From Dentipellis sp. KUC8613 (taxonomy: Eukaryota; Basidiomycota; Agaricomycetes; Russulales; Hericiaceae), in contig NSJX01000003.1 in assembly GCA_002286715.1 (NCBI GenBank), forward strand, positions 918,680-982,679: a stretch of 64,000 nucleotides of DNA, written 5' to 3'. Every line of letters starts with the position of its first letter. The stretch's first letter is position 1. The position numbers were made by a program, and so were the translations under genes. The notes beneath the pieces are model-generated. The model did no database searches. It was given only the letters and a program-made list of their open reading frames with translations, and had not been told where the DNA came from. Below, piece after piece: positions 23,845 to 43,109 of this stretch.

Positions 23845-24226
23845 TTAACGAAGGCGGCTACAGAGCGGGCGCTCATTAGTCCAGCGCCGGGTCGACAGAT
23901 AGTAGGATCACGCACCGAGCCTCACGCTCACTCTCCAGGAGAGCCAGGATGTCCTGCTCCCTCACGGGGCCCTTGACGTTACGGATGATTGTGCGGGTCG
24001 TGTCGTCCAGGAATTCGACGCGGACTTGCGTGACACCTCCACGGGAACCGGTCCTACCGAGGACCTACACAAATCGATGCAGAACAGTTGGCAATCGTGT
24101 ATTAGTGCATCAAGACGAATGAGAAAGAACCTTGACAACGCGGGCAAGCTTGACGGGTGCTTTTGAGGAGTCCTGGAGGGGGGGTCAGCATCATATTCAA
24201 CGGAGAGCAAGTGATCTACGTACCAT
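23845..24226 (-). CDS. RPS28: Small-subunit ribosomal protein eS28
   Basis: This is a component of the 40S head near the mRNA exit. Four exons: 24226..24224 (only ATG), 24172..24131, 24064..23916 and 23857..23845, giving 68 residues, the standard length. The core [20 protein letters not shown] and [19 protein letters not shown] is nearly invariant in eukaryotes. The last exon is 13 nt: it completes the second Arg of SEREARRLR and adds the stop. Reading on without the last intron would give a false longer C-terminus. Small ribosomal-protein genes with an intron right behind the start codon are known in basidiomycetes. Confidence 0.95.
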
Positions 24227-24807
24227 TTTGCTGTAGGAGGTGAGCCGAGGGGGGGTTGTCGAATCTGAGGTGCACTGGCTTGCTTGGGTCTGAAAAAACA
24301 AGGTTTCCGGCAAGAAGGTTTGCGTAAATTTAAGCGCCGCATCGGCTATACCCGGACTTCACTTCCAAGGTGTATTGTTTTGGTATTGTTACTTTACTTT
24401 ATACGCTACAGTTGAACAGCTCTTTCCTAATGACTGTCCGCGTTGCGTTGGATCCCAATGTTTCTTTGCGATATATGGTAACGCGCAAGGTAAAGTGAGT
24501 TTGCACATATCTAATGTTTTCTCTAGATCGCATCCTTCACGACTCAAGCTTGTGCAGCCAATAGAAGTGTCCGTATTACTTGACTAAGGGTATATATACT
24601 TGCCCTACTACTTTGATCTATTGCTTTGTTGACTCGTAGTATGACCACTGGCTGGTGAACGCATCTCAGGTGCGAAGATAGATTTGAGTTGGGACTCACT
24701 AACATTGAACCATCATCGTTACACATTAGCTATGAAAGATCGTATATAATTCCCTCAAGGTCTCTATATAAAATGGAAAGCGAAACACAAAAACTAGTCA
24801 GTGACGA
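24227..24807. other. Intergenic, RPS28 upstream region
   Basis: This is 581 nt between the RPS28 start and the lipoyl synthase stop. Pyrimidine-rich and AT-rich patches are seen on the minus strand upstream of RPS28, as is usual for ribosomal-protein promoters. No gene was recognised. Confidence 0.45.
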
Positions 24808-26282
24808 CTACGAGAGCGTCTTTGCTCCTAGGGAAGCATCCTGAGAGAGCAGACTCTGTGTCTTCCTTTCGGCGCCCTTACCCCTAAGAACGTTCTCGAT
24901 GAAGTATTCACCGGCCTGCAGTAAATGTGTTAACGTTTGTGCCAAAACCCAGAAACGAGGACCAACCTTATAGCTACTACGCACAAGCGGCCCGCTTGCG
25001 ACATACAGGAAGCCCATGTCCTCAGCGACTTGCTTCCACCTGTCGAATTCTGCCGGCTCGACGTAGCGGTCAACCTTCATGTGCCGCTTCGTTGGACGCA
25101 TGTACTGTCCAAACGTCACGACGTCGACGTCAATCTTGCGAAGCTCTATCGATCATTAAGCATTTGAGCTCGAGAGAAGGGTGCGCTAACGGACCTTTGA
25201 GCGTGGCAAGAATCTGACTCTCCGTTTCGCCAACGCCGAGCATGATACTTGTCTTCGTGACGCGCACACCCTCCTGCTTCGCTCGCTCCAGAACCTGGAG
25301 ACTCCGTCTGAAAGTTGCGCGACGGTCCCGAACGAATGGTGTAAGCTCTTCAGACGTCTCGACGTTGTGGGCGTAGACGTCTAGCCCTGACTTTGCAACT
25401 ACAGAGACATGGTCTAAATTGCCCGCCATGTCACCGGTGAGGGCTTCAACCAATATATGGGGTGCCCTGAAGACGGGGAACGTAAGTTTGGTAGTAGAGT
25501 CCTGCGAGAGTTATACCATACTTCTGCTTGATCTTTCGGATTGTCTCGGCAAAATGGTGTGATCCAGAGTCCGCGAGATCTACAACAAGTTATAACAAGG
25601 GCCTCTCTCTTGAGCATTGGTTGGGCGTACCGTCACGATCCACGCTGGTCAAGACGATGTAACCAAGCCCCCACCTACTGATGGCCTCCGCCGTATTCTC
25701 TGGCTCGTGAGGGTCAAGGGGTGGAGGTGCCTTGGAAGTCTTGACAGAGCAGAAACGGCAACCGCGAGTACATGTATCACCCATAAGCTAGAAGCATCTT
25801 GAGAGTGAGCCTCAAGACGTATGAGTCAGGGCGTCCCGACACACCATGATTGTCGCAGTAGCAGCTCGCTTGCCTTCCTCCGGAGTCGCGCCTTCCTTGC
25901 CACCCCAGCAGTCTCCAATGTTGGGGCATCGGGCCTCCTCGCAGACAGTATGCAGACCGAGCCCCCTGAGGTCTTTCTTGATGTTGCTGAACGATGCACC
26001 CTTGGGTATCGACGTCTTCAAGTATGAAGGCAGCCGCGGACTAGCAGAAGCCGTGAGCTCTCACCACTTCACTCAAGGTAATGGTAGGATTACGAACGTC
26101 TTTGTATTTCCAAGAACGACTCGGTCAGGAACGTCGCCAGCAATGAAGTCATCCAACGAAGGTCCTTCGGACAATGCCTGTCGGAAAGTAGCCTTGCTGG
26201 ACCCGGACGCTGTGGCAAGAGTGCGAGCGTGGACAGGGGTGACGCGTTTCGGCGCACGAGCAGCACGCAGGACAGAGGCCAT
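24808..26282 (-). CDS. LIP5: Mitochondrial lipoyl synthase (radical SAM)
   Basis: Lipoyl synthase inserts two sulfurs into octanoyl groups on E2 and GcvH proteins. Seven exons: 26282..26098, 26040..25845, 25787..25631, 25579..25522, 25466..25195, 25145..24967 and 24915..24808, giving 384 residues. An Arg/Ala-rich presequence (about 1-35) predicts mitochondrial import. The auxiliary cluster cysteines are C95, C100 and C106 in [12 protein letters not shown]. The radical-SAM cluster is C133, C137 and C140 in CTRGCRFC. The C-terminal RSSYK (ending at 349) supplies the serine ligand of the auxiliary cluster. All key residues are present. The first intron uses the donor GTTCGT at 26097, which restores the family sequence [15 protein letters not shown]. 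It is divergent from CMC1. Confidence 0.95.
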
Positions 26283-26465
26283 GGTGAGCGTCGGGCTCGA
26301 GCCTGCTGAGTGAGGGAGAGGATGAAAGTGGGGAGACTGGGGGAGGCTCGACTTCGTTCCGACCGGACGGCCGCGCGGGATTTGTTACGTTCGCCCGAGT
26401 CGCCTTGCTCAGCACCACCTCAAACGCCATCTCCGTCCGTCTCTTGCCGCTGTCAGCCTTCGGCC
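26283..26465. promoter_or_regulatory. Shared divergent promoter, lipoyl synthase / CMC1
   Basis: This is 183 nt between two divergent start codons of nuclear genes for mitochondrial proteins. No distinct box is obvious. The side nearest CMC1 is pyrimidine-rich. Confidence 0.4.
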
Positions 26466-26829
26466 ATGAATACCCTTTCGCGAAGAGAAGAGGAGACCCT
26501 CATGAAGACGACGAAGGCGCGTGCTCTTAGGGAGTGCGACCCAATTGTCAAAGGTTCGTAAATCACGCTCGAAGTGGTTGTCTGACGTTCATCTGCTGCT
26601 CAGAGTTCGCGGAATGCGCAACTGGGCGCACAGTGTCGGTCGCATGGGCCTGCCGGGCCAAGTATAAGGCTATCCAGGATTGCATGTACCAATAGTAAGT
26701 TGATGATTACTCTCAGGGTGCAGACACTGAAGCGCCTATTCCTAAAGTACATGTCCTGAGAGTATGCACCTTCTTCGTCAAGAGTATCTTCGCGTACGTG
26801 AAGAACATCAAGAATCACACCACGCATGA
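26466..26829 (+). CDS. CMC1: CMC1-type twin CX9C protein (cytochrome c oxidase assembly)
   Basis: This small intermembrane-space protein of the CMC1/COX23 group is involved in copper delivery to, and assembly of, complex IV. Three exons (26466..26553, 26604..26694, 26748..26829) give 86 residues. Two exact CX9C motifs are present: C24-C34 (CDPIVKEFAEC) and C46-C56 (CRAKYKAIQDC), which would fold through the Mia40 relay. The N-terminal SRREEETLMKTTKARAL and the C-terminal ESMHLLRQEYLRVREEH fit the CMC1 pattern. The third exon is short and hidden, and the 53-nt intron before it ends CCTAAAG. Confidence 0.9.
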
Positions 26830-26973
26830 CATCTCTAGAGCTTTCTCCTTTCATAATGGCTTCTGGGAAGATATCCTTTCCTACAGATATTTCTCCAAGC
26901 TATGTACACAGTGCTGCATCCTCATATTCGAACAGAGTCCACTTCTCATCCGATGGGGACTCCAATCAGACCC

Positions 26974-28055
26974 CTATTTCCCATTGACCTTTGCCCACTG
27001 CGTGCGGAGTGCCAAGGCAGATGATATGAATCTACGAAACAGGGGCGCAGTTAGTACCGCCAAGCTGACATCTCTGTGTTTGCGTACCCGAAGATCCCAA
27101 CGATACCATCGTTCAGATTCGCAAGACCCAAGGTGCTGGCAGGAATCCACACGTCCAAGATATCGATGAGGAACTGCTGGCGGGTCGCGGCTCGGATTCT
27201 GGTACGTCGAAAATAGCGAAATCAGGGAAATGGGAAGACAAAGGAAGACGGAGGGCGGGGGGACGTACTGCTCCAATGCCTGGAGTTTAGTTTGGCGGAC
27301 ATTCTGGCCACCGATGTCCTTCTCATCCAATGACCGGAGTTCGCTGGCTTCCTGCGTCAGACGGCCAGTCTACCCAAGCCATAGCTGAGTAGCGGTTCTA
27401 GTCGCATGAATCAGGCAAAATACGTACCTTGATCACGCCGTGTGCGATACTGAAGAGAATTCCGGCGAGCCACAGGCGGGCAGCTGTTTTGTTGACCTTG
27501 GCGGCCGTTTCGGGTTTGAGTGTGATGAAGCGAACTGTGTTCGCCTACAATCTCGTCGTAAGAATCCATAATTCCTGAGCCGCACGCAGCACGCACCCAG
27601 GACACGCTGTCGTATGAAAGGTAGCCAAAATATCCGATGTTCCTCGCTATAGTGGTGAGCTGCTCCCCGAGGCGGCCGGACGTCTGTGCGGCCCGCAAAG
27701 CAGTCTGGAGGTTCTCAATTGGTCTCCCAACCCGCATCACTTTCAAACACTGTTAGCATGGACACTTGCTTCCTGAGGGCATGCGCACATTTCCGACCCA
27801 ACGCAAGGTGGCTCTTCAGTGCATTCCAACGCGTAGCGTTCAGCTTTTGGCCCCTAGAGATGAGATACCACGCGTAGAAGCGGGAGAAGTATTGCACGGC
27901 GCGGTAGAGCTAGGCCATTACGTGAAGGTCAGCTGGAGAGTTGGAGAAGACAGACATATGTAACTAGCCTTGTCCCGACCATTTGTGGTGGCCAAAACTT
28001 TAAGAGCCGCTGAAACGGTGGGGTGAAGTATGACTTGAGATGCGAGAGTCGACAT
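26974..28055 (-). CDS. PEX11: Peroxisomal membrane protein PEX11
   Basis: PEX11 remodels the peroxisomal membrane and drives peroxisome elongation and division. Seven exons: 28055..27969, 27909..27789, 27739..27597, 27544..27428, 27369..27269, 27198..27088 and 27031..26974, giving 245 residues. The N-terminal amphipathic block reads TNGRDKLYRAVQYFSRF, the hallmark of the family. Then come LMRVGRPIENLQTALRA, NIGYFGYLSYDSVSW and a hydrophobic ARLWLAGILFSIAHGV span. The C-terminal region QFLIDILDVWIPASTLG and NDGIVGIFGFISS is also typical. Intron 1 (27968..27910) starts with GC rather than GT: the only acceptor that fits is phase 0, and the codon before the junction is the AAG of NGRDK. It is divergent from fumarase. 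Confidence 0.93.
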
Positions 28056-28494
28056 AGTGGAAGGTGTTTCTGTGGAGGCCCTGAAGCTGGGAGTTAACGT
28101 GGAGATACTTCAATGCTACCCCGCATTATCACGTGCGACGGGTGGTAAACCGCATGCCCGACTCTCCCCCCGAGGAGAAACTAAATCAAATGCGGGTTTC
28201 GCAATCCAGCATCATTTCTCTTGACTCTCTAGAATCTGGCATGGTTTGCTGTGTGTACAGACGACAGCAATCCCAACTGTGTCTATCCCGTTACAAGGCA
28301 TAACCTCGAAGAGTGGGTTCACTGTAGCCGCCGGTGACATGGCGAGCGGGCGGGTACATCTCCGAAAAGTGACGAGGGCGTAGTCCGAAAAGTTCCGTCA
28401 GCGTAACCTTTAGCCTCCCCAATAATTTCCGTCTACGTTGTCCTTTCTTGTTCACCACTTCTTCCATTTCCTTCGTCTCTAGACTCTATATCCC
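28056..28494. promoter_or_regulatory. Divergent promoter region, PEX11 / fumarase
   Basis: This is 439 nt between the start codons of PEX11 (-) and FUM1 (+). A CT-rich run directly upstream of the fumarase start (28435-28490) is a common fungal transcription-start context. No gene was seen. Confidence 0.45.
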
Positions 28495-30609
<2,115 letters not shown>

Positions 30610-30781
30610 ATGGTAGCGTAGATGTAAGAAGGAGTACTGATAATGGAGAGAAGTGTTTGAAATGGAGGAGCGTGGGAGGATCAATAAGAGGAATGACCGT
30701 AACAGACGGTGGCTGAGACCGAGCTCGATGTCGAGCATGAACACGGCGCGCATTCGAAACGTCAGCTGATCCTTCCCCGTC

Positions 30782-36433
<5,652 letters not shown>

Positions 36434-36829
36434 TCGGCGGCTTTTCTTGCGTCGTGCTGTGCATATTCATCTGTTTTGTTCTGTTTTTGCTTTCAACCTG
36501 GGCTTGTATTTTGTTATTTGTCTTGCTAGACCTACATTATTATGTACATTACGCTCTCTAACAACCTTTCTGACATACCACAGCATCATCTCTCACTGTT
36601 ATCCTAAATGATACACTGTAACTACACATCATCTGGACAGTGTCTCGTTGGTATTGGCGAGATTCGAGTGCAAGGACTCTTTTATGTAGGGCTTAGAAGA
36701 CCACTCAAACGCAGTACCGCGAAATGGGACTGTACCAATTATACGTATCACGCGTCAGACAAATTGCAAATTGAAATCAGGACGCGCCGCGGTCGTTTGC
36801 TAGTGGTCTCTCAAGCCGACCTATTCACG
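36434..36829. other. Intergenic, INO80 3' / RPC37 5' region
   Basis: This is 396 nt. The reading frame of RPC37 stays open upstream to an ATG at 36608, but the extra residues look unlike the family, so I place the start at 36830. A T-rich stretch near 36465-36520 suits the INO80 3' untranslated region. Confidence 0.45.
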
Positions 36830-37788
36830 ATGAACCCAGAGGACCGGCTTGTATCTTCCCTACCCATCCATTACTCCAATACCCTAGTGCCAAATGTTCA
36901 CATACACCAATTCCCTCTCCTCAACCGACCGCTACAAGTGCCGCCCTCAGCAGCACTAAGCGGAAAGCGCATCAAAGCACGCCACAAATCTGGCGTTAAA
37001 CGCCTTGAAATTCACGTTCCAGTTGATACTAGGCCGGAGGTATGGAACTCTGAGAAGTCCAAGGAGCTGGGTGCGGCGCGTGTCGAGGACGACAAGGAGA
37101 AGAACCAAGATAGTGAACCGGTGAAGTCTAGAGAAGAGGACCCTCGCCTGTCCGAGGTACGTTTGCAAAGCGAACAACTACTTCCCACCGGAGCCTACAT
37201 GCTTGGCATTCTCCGTGATGGTGCGTGTATTCTGCCCTGCTGGACATGGTCCCCGCTGAAACAACCAAACCAGGGCATCTCCACCTACATCCAATTAGCG
37301 AAGTGCACCAACTCCGGCCAACATTGACATATCTAGACACCCTAACACGCAAAAGTCGACGAGGCAGAGGAGCGGGATCTGATTCTGATTCTGACGATGG
37401 ACCTCCTCCTGACCCGGACGAACCAGCCCCCGCACCCCCGCCCAAGAAAGAGAAGAAGTCGACTACTGAGGCGAAGGAGGTTCAGGTTGCAGCACGCAAA
37501 AACGAAGAAAAGGGAGGGCTCGCTATTCAAGGCGGCTTGTCTACAGTACGCAGGGATATGTTGCTTGCGATGCGTGCGGAAGAGGACGAAGCCTGGGAGG
37601 ACCTCGAGTATCACGATGCGGAGGTTCGCATCTGCCTTGTTTATATCTGCGTTATGTACTTAGCCGTGATTTCAATCCAGGCGGGCGATTCCGGAGAGGC
37701 CTATGAGGCTCTCTTTTCACGGGAAGGACAGGATCTAGTATGCAAAACAGATGTCACAGAATTTCTGAAAAGTATAAAGGGATTATAG
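36830..37788 (+). CDS. RPC37: RNA polymerase III subunit RPC37/RPC5
   Basis: RPC37 (human RPC5, POLR3E) pairs with RPC53 in a TFIIF-like heterodimer on RNA polymerase III, acting in termination and reinitiation. Three exons, 36830..37220, 37274..37623 and 37681..37788, give 282 residues. The N-terminus reads EDRLVSSLPIHYSNTLVPN followed by HQFPLLNRPLQVPP, the most conserved part of the family. EIHVPVDTRPEVWN and the L.PTGAYMLGIL block lead into GHLHLHPISEVHQLRPTLTY, its dimerisation region. An acidic/Pro-rich spacer separates this from the C-terminal WEDLEYHDAE and LFSREGQDLVCKTDVTEFL. The second intron (57 nt) has no in-frame stop and could be retained without truncating the protein. Confidence 0.9.
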
Positions 37789-37958
37789 TGGAATTGGATG
37801 CTCCATGTCGTCGGTTGACTTGACGCTACTCGAACAAGTGCCTACGTCTGTGGCTTCGAGAAGCGGTCTTCATTCTCCAGAATTTTCTTTCCCATCCATC
37901 TATCCGTTCCAAAGCCACACTATCCTGCAACAATCTTGAACACGGGCCCGGGTGTAAA

Positions 37959-40900
37959 ATGTCACGTGTTTCGGCGCGACGCGTCGACGCGCACGCCGCT
38001 GGTATGCACGTCGCTCACAACTTCGACGCATATATGCGCGCTATCATGGATAGCTCTTCGGACACTGAGTCTGAATCTGGAAATTCTGCATGTTTCTCGG
38101 AATCAGTCGACTTCACTGATGCCGCAAACCCCACTCTTGACTCAGCACCTTCACGCCCGGACCTTCAAGAAGCCATTCAGGTGTTCATAGACATGAATGC
38201 CCAATTCCCCACTCGCGTGCGTTCTCCTCTATCTAGCGCGCATATATGAGACTCCTTACCAATGCTCAGAACCCTTGTGACCATCGTCTTCTTCACGAGG
38301 CCTCTCTTACCATTCTTTCTTTCCTGGACAATATTGACCAGCAGACTCGTGATCCGCATGAAAATATTTCCGCGTTTTGTGATCTAGGTCCTTTGGTCCA
38401 TCTTGTAATCCCCTTTTTTACTCATTATTCTTCTAGCATCAGACACCATGCTGTCCAAGTTATTCGGGTACAGGATGGTTCTCCAGTCCATGGCCTCAAT
38501 GGAATCGACATCTGGAAATTCACCCTCGCTTGCAGTCTGTTTGGTCGACATGATCCTGGCCAAACTCGGCGATGCCACCGTCGTCATAGCCGGAATCGCA
38601 GGTCATTGTACCTCTAATAGCATTCCGGTGAATAGTCTCACGTCGCAGAGAAAGAAAGGAGACGTACGGACTGCAGCGTCGCTACCTCGTATGGCGCTTC
38701 GTTACGCTACGTATATATGCGCTCATGGATTGGCAGGTCTCTGGTGCAATGTGCCAACCCTTCTTGTATCCGATACTGCATCACCTGCGATCTTGCGTTT
38801 GGCTTTACGACTAGTATTCGCAGTACATGTCATGCGGCCGTTGTTGATGGGCCTACCCTCGCCACTGACCACCATGTGAGTATTAACGCAACAAAATTCT
38901 GCTTATGACTGCTCACCCAGCTTGTAGGTTCGATTCTAATCAGGCATCGAAGATGATTCACATATATACAGCACGATTCGCAATGCCCGACCTAGAGGCG
39001 TCAAAAGCAAACAGTCCTGCTAATCTATCCTCTGACTTGTCTATGCAGTCTCGGACCACATTTGCCATGCTCGTAGCTGTCCTGTCGGTATGTACCACCT
39101 TCCCATAGTCCTTTCCCTGATGACCATTCTCCCCAGGTAATCATACCTTCCGGGAAAGGCGCCAACAACAACGACAGTGTTGCTCAATTACGGCCGTACA
39201 TGTTATCGTCTTTGTTGTCCATCATACAAGCAGTGATGCATCCCAGCCTCAAGCCTCGTGAAGTTCAGCCTTTATTACCACTGGTGACGCTCGACCCTGC
39301 ACAGACGATAATGCTCCGCTGGAGCAGCCTCATGTCATGGTGTTGGGTACTGTGGGATAACCCAAGATGTGCGGGCGTAGAAACGATCTGGAGTCTCGTA
39401 TGTGCTTTATCTTCGGCAACCGGACGCGATTGACAACATAAAGCAGACAACTACCTGGTTGTACCATCTAGAGCCAGACTTAAGTGGCGAGCTGACGGGC
39501 TCCGATGCCCCATGGGAGGTGGTACTCTTTGATGCTTTGGCAGATAACCCTACGGCTGCGGGAGTATGTCTACTGGTAAGAAAAGCTATCCTTTCAACAG
39601 TCGTCACCTGGGTCTAAACTGACAACACTTTAGCAATTATTGGACTACTGTACGACAACGCTTGTCTCCAACACCGACGGCTTGCCGCAGACCACCTTAA
39701 ACGTGATATACAAGATGTGCTGGGCAACCGTCCAGTTCTGTAATCCGTCGCACAGCCTTCATGCTCCCCTTATGAGGAACTCAGTCAAGTACCTGTGTGT
39801 TATATATGTTACCTGCAAGGATGCACTGTGCGATCGTTTAAGTAAGCCAGCTCTGAACGGGGGCATCAGCTGGCCCGTCTGCTAATCATCTTGATCAGTC
39901 CAGAATGTGATCGTGGAAGGCTTGAGTTGGCTGAGCACAGTGACATTTCAAGATGCTATGGAAGACCTACTTCGCACAACGAGTTTGTCATTTTTTGAGA
40001 ACCTCGATCAATGTAAGTCCTAAGGTTGGATCCAAAATCACGGAGAATATTCAATCCCTACCTAGGCCTGGAATCAGCACGGTGGTGATAAACCGTCCAT
40101 GCTGCTTATATGTCCACTAATGCATTCCGTCTAGCAACCTACTTGCCGCCGCGGCGTCCGAACTATCCGATGAAGAAACGTCGGCTATCACATCCATCCT
40201 GAATTTCTTGACCATTATCTGGCATAACAATGTCTTCCCTTGTCACCAATCGACTGTCACTTCGTTCTTAACCGCCATCACCGGCTATTTGGACGAAGAC
40301 ACTGAGCCAAGTGGCCAACTCGTACTTTCTTTCGTCTCTGCTGTCACTGCGTATCTGTCTTATCGGTCGAATTCCCCGGCTCAGAACACGAGAAAGATTT
40401 GGGACGATGACAAAATATTGGATATGGCGCAGATATGCGCTTCGGACCCTTTTTCTTCATGTAAGTGTATCAGTATTTGAGATCGTTCTCAAGAGCTTAC
40501 GATTTCTCAGCTATTTTCGCGACCTATTTTCTGCACGCATGCGACGGAAACATGAGGATTGGTCTCTCCAGTGCCGAGACTTGGAGCCGTATACGTGACG
40601 GCCTGCTTCTTCTCTCGAGACTTTGCCAATTCGAAGAACTATCGGCGAACCTATTATTTGCACCAACGTTGTGCCTTGCGCTGTGCTATATGTTGCATTA
40701 TTCTGAGCCGGAATTTGGTGAGATTTGTTGAAGTTTGCCAAGGACAAATATTCACGGCATGTCTAGCTCAATGGGTCGTCTCTTCTCCGTGGACAGAATG
40801 CCTTTGCGAAGCTCTTCCAAGCCTTTGCAAGATGTCATCTGAGCGGTCATGTTCAGAGGCCACGGGCCTTGAAGAGCGATTGTCATCTGTAGCAAATCGA

Positions 40901-41129
40901 CTACTTTACGAGGTCAGAGGTTTGTGCGGTCTGGCTTGAAATTGACTCACTTGTCTCCCAGATTAAGGCCGCGATGGCGGGTGATACGGCGGATCGAGAA
41001 ATGGTAGACGGCTCTGAGTCTAGTTCCCATAATTTCGTACAGAACCAGCAGGAGCTCCCGTCGTTCTCGACTATCCTCATTTACCACAGGTCGATTGCGG
41101 TAATTTTGAGCATCGAGGCCACTGTGTAG
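37959..41129 (+). CDS. Uncharacterised 829-residue helical protein, 14 exons
   Basis: I do not recognise this protein. A consistent model has 14 exons: 37959..38216, 38270..38387, 38437..38601, 38649..38875, 38944..39087, 39137..39397, 39444..39575, 39634..39841, 39899..40012, 40066..40081, 40135..40460, 40511..40717, 40767..40912 and 40962..41129. All phases join, giving 829 residues. The first 60 residues are polar with an acidic Ser-rich stretch (MDSSSDTESESGNS). The rest is Leu/Ala-rich, with repeated amphipathic helices (for example LLSIIQAVMHPSLKP, ITSILNFLTIIWHNN, DGLLLLSRLCQFEELS) suggesting an ARM/HEAT-like solenoid. Cysteines cluster around residues 125-150 without a clear zinc-finger spacing. 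No signal peptide or convincing membrane span was seen. The tenth exon is only 16 nt. A homology or structure search would be decisive. Exons 4 and 5 have the weakest splice junctions. Confidence 0.65.
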
Positions 41130-41322
41130 CTATGGTTAATTGCATGACCCATCGTGTACTTATTTCTTTGCTGTCGACTATACAAGGCTGGCGGAATGAA
41201 AAATGAGAGGTGGCGGCGGGTGGCAGGACGCCGCGAGACATGACCGAACGAACTGTACAGGCGCGATTACATATGTAGTTCCACTCAACTCCGGTTACCG
41301 CAACCGCCTGCTTGCCACCCTC

Positions 41323-42527
41323 ATGGCACCCTACCCCCACAGGCTCCCCGCCCACCGTCGCAGATCCCAGTCAGCATCTGTGCCAGGCTCGCCCTCGTCC
41401 AAACGCAGCCGCGCGCATGGGATCCCTTCAATCGTGTCGGACAAGTGGGATATCGACATATGGAGGCGCGGAAAGCGGCGTCGAAGGGATTCATTGGTGA
41501 GTTTATGTTGATGCTTTGATGCTTTCGTGCTTTCCTCATCGTTCTCATTCTTGTTTCTTAGCCGTCTGATGTCGACATGACCCCATCTAACAGTACCGTT
41601 TCAGTCCCGAAACCCCGCAAATCTCAGCCCCGCTTCCCCTGTACTTCCGCCGCATTCAATTTCTTCCCCGCCACCTTCGGTCGTCCGGTGGATTCCCAAT
41701 CTAACTCTTCGACTCCCCAGACAGAGCCCGACGACGATGCCTGTGAACTCCATTCGTCGGCTTTCTGGGAACTCCGTAGGAGCATTGCCGAGGGAGGGGA
41801 GGGATTTGTCCGCCGCATGCAGGATTGGGAATCCTCTCGCGCTCATTCCTCCAAGCGCGCATATACTGCGGAACACCACCGCGGGCGTGCCGCCACAATG
41901 GACACCTCTGATGATTGCGCGCTAGACGACTATGTCGACGATGAAGACGACGACATCCAAATTTACGCAGGGGAGGCATCGTGTGTAGGTCTTGCGACGG
42001 AGCCCCCGTGGAACTCGCCGCCTAGAAAGCGTGCCAGGTCACTTGGCCGTATGGACCTCGACGACGAACCACTTCCGCCACACGTTTCGCCGTCAACTGT
42101 CTCTTCCCCATTCATCTCTGACGATGACATCCGCGGATCGCTCCGACATAATCCCATCAAGCATGCTCGGAAGGAAGACAAGACACCATCTTTATCATAT
42201 ACCGTATTCAGCTCCAGTAATTCCTCTGTCGCGTCCCTCTCACTCCCGTCACCCGATAATGCTCCTGCACTCCATCCCACACCAGCGACCGCAGCACCCA
42301 GTGTCCCGTTCACTTTCACGTCCCCCTTCCCGATACCATCCAGTCCAGAGTCCAGCCCACGAAGACACGTCCCCATGAGCGCGACGAGAGAGGAAAAGGC
42401 CATCGCGGCGCTCAGTCTGGCTCTCGCGAACGGAGCGGGTGGACTGAGCGATTTCGCCGCCGCGCGGGCCTCAGATGCTCACGCGGCCGGAATGAACGGA
42501 GATCAGGCAGGAGAGCTCTGGCATTAG
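41323..42527 (+). CDS. Conserved-looking protein of unknown function, Ser/Pro-rich
   Basis: Two exons (41323..41496, 41562..42527) give 379 residues. The N-terminus is very basic (HRLPAHRRRSQSASVPGSP, then KRSRAHGIPSIVSDKWDIDI and a WRRGKRRRR cluster), which may act in nuclear import. A helix containing SAFWELRRSIAEGGEGFVRR follows at about 125-150, then an acidic block (DDYVDDEDDDIQIY), a Ser-rich middle, and a C-terminal Ala-rich helix (REEKAIAALSLALANGAGG). No enzymatic motif is visible. A nuclear regulatory role is only an inference from the basic and acidic blocks. Confidence 0.7.
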
Positions 42528-43109
42528 TGCCGAGCAAAGAAGCGAGCGGGCCAGATCTATTCACCGATACAACGTCGCATTCAACAAGCACCAAAAGGAC
42601 AATATCCATGCATTTTTAAAGGATGTCTCATCACACGCAGCAGGTTCAATTTGTAGTCCGTAATCCATCACAAGTCTTTTTATCCTCATTTTTTGCATAC
42701 AATAACACGTCGACAACATGCTATCCATACACATAACGATATATTCTCGGTCTCCCTAACACAAACCCATGTATCTTTGTTCTCTTTAGCTTTTAGCTGG
42801 GCGCTAGCTTCATCCCGAACTACTTCAGACATCTGTCACGGTTTCTATTTGCAGCTCATCTAAGGTCATAGAATTTGCGACTGGTTACAGGTGAAAAGCG
42901 AGTTTTGAACCGTCTGTGATGGGACGGTGCAAAAGCCCATAATGATCCAGCCGGAATGCGTGGAAGTTGCCGTGGATGTGGGGGATTAGTATTATCAAAC
43001 ATATGTAAGGTGGATGGTCAGGGAATTTTCGCAGTATGAATATGCAGCACTGAGTACATGGCAAGAAATTCGCATTCTTCTACAATCAGCGCGAGCAACG
43101 CAATCTGCA
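42528..43109. other. Convergent 3' region, no gene
   Basis: This is 582 nt between two facing stop codons. It is AT-rich with several T-runs (42675-42800), consistent with two 3' untranslated regions. No coding signal was seen. Confidence 0.55.

Noticed and set aside
36608..36829. Upstream in-frame extension of RPC37 to an earlier ATG.
   Set aside because: The extra 74 residues do not resemble the family N-terminus, and the canonical start region is MNPEDRLVSSLPIHY at 36830.
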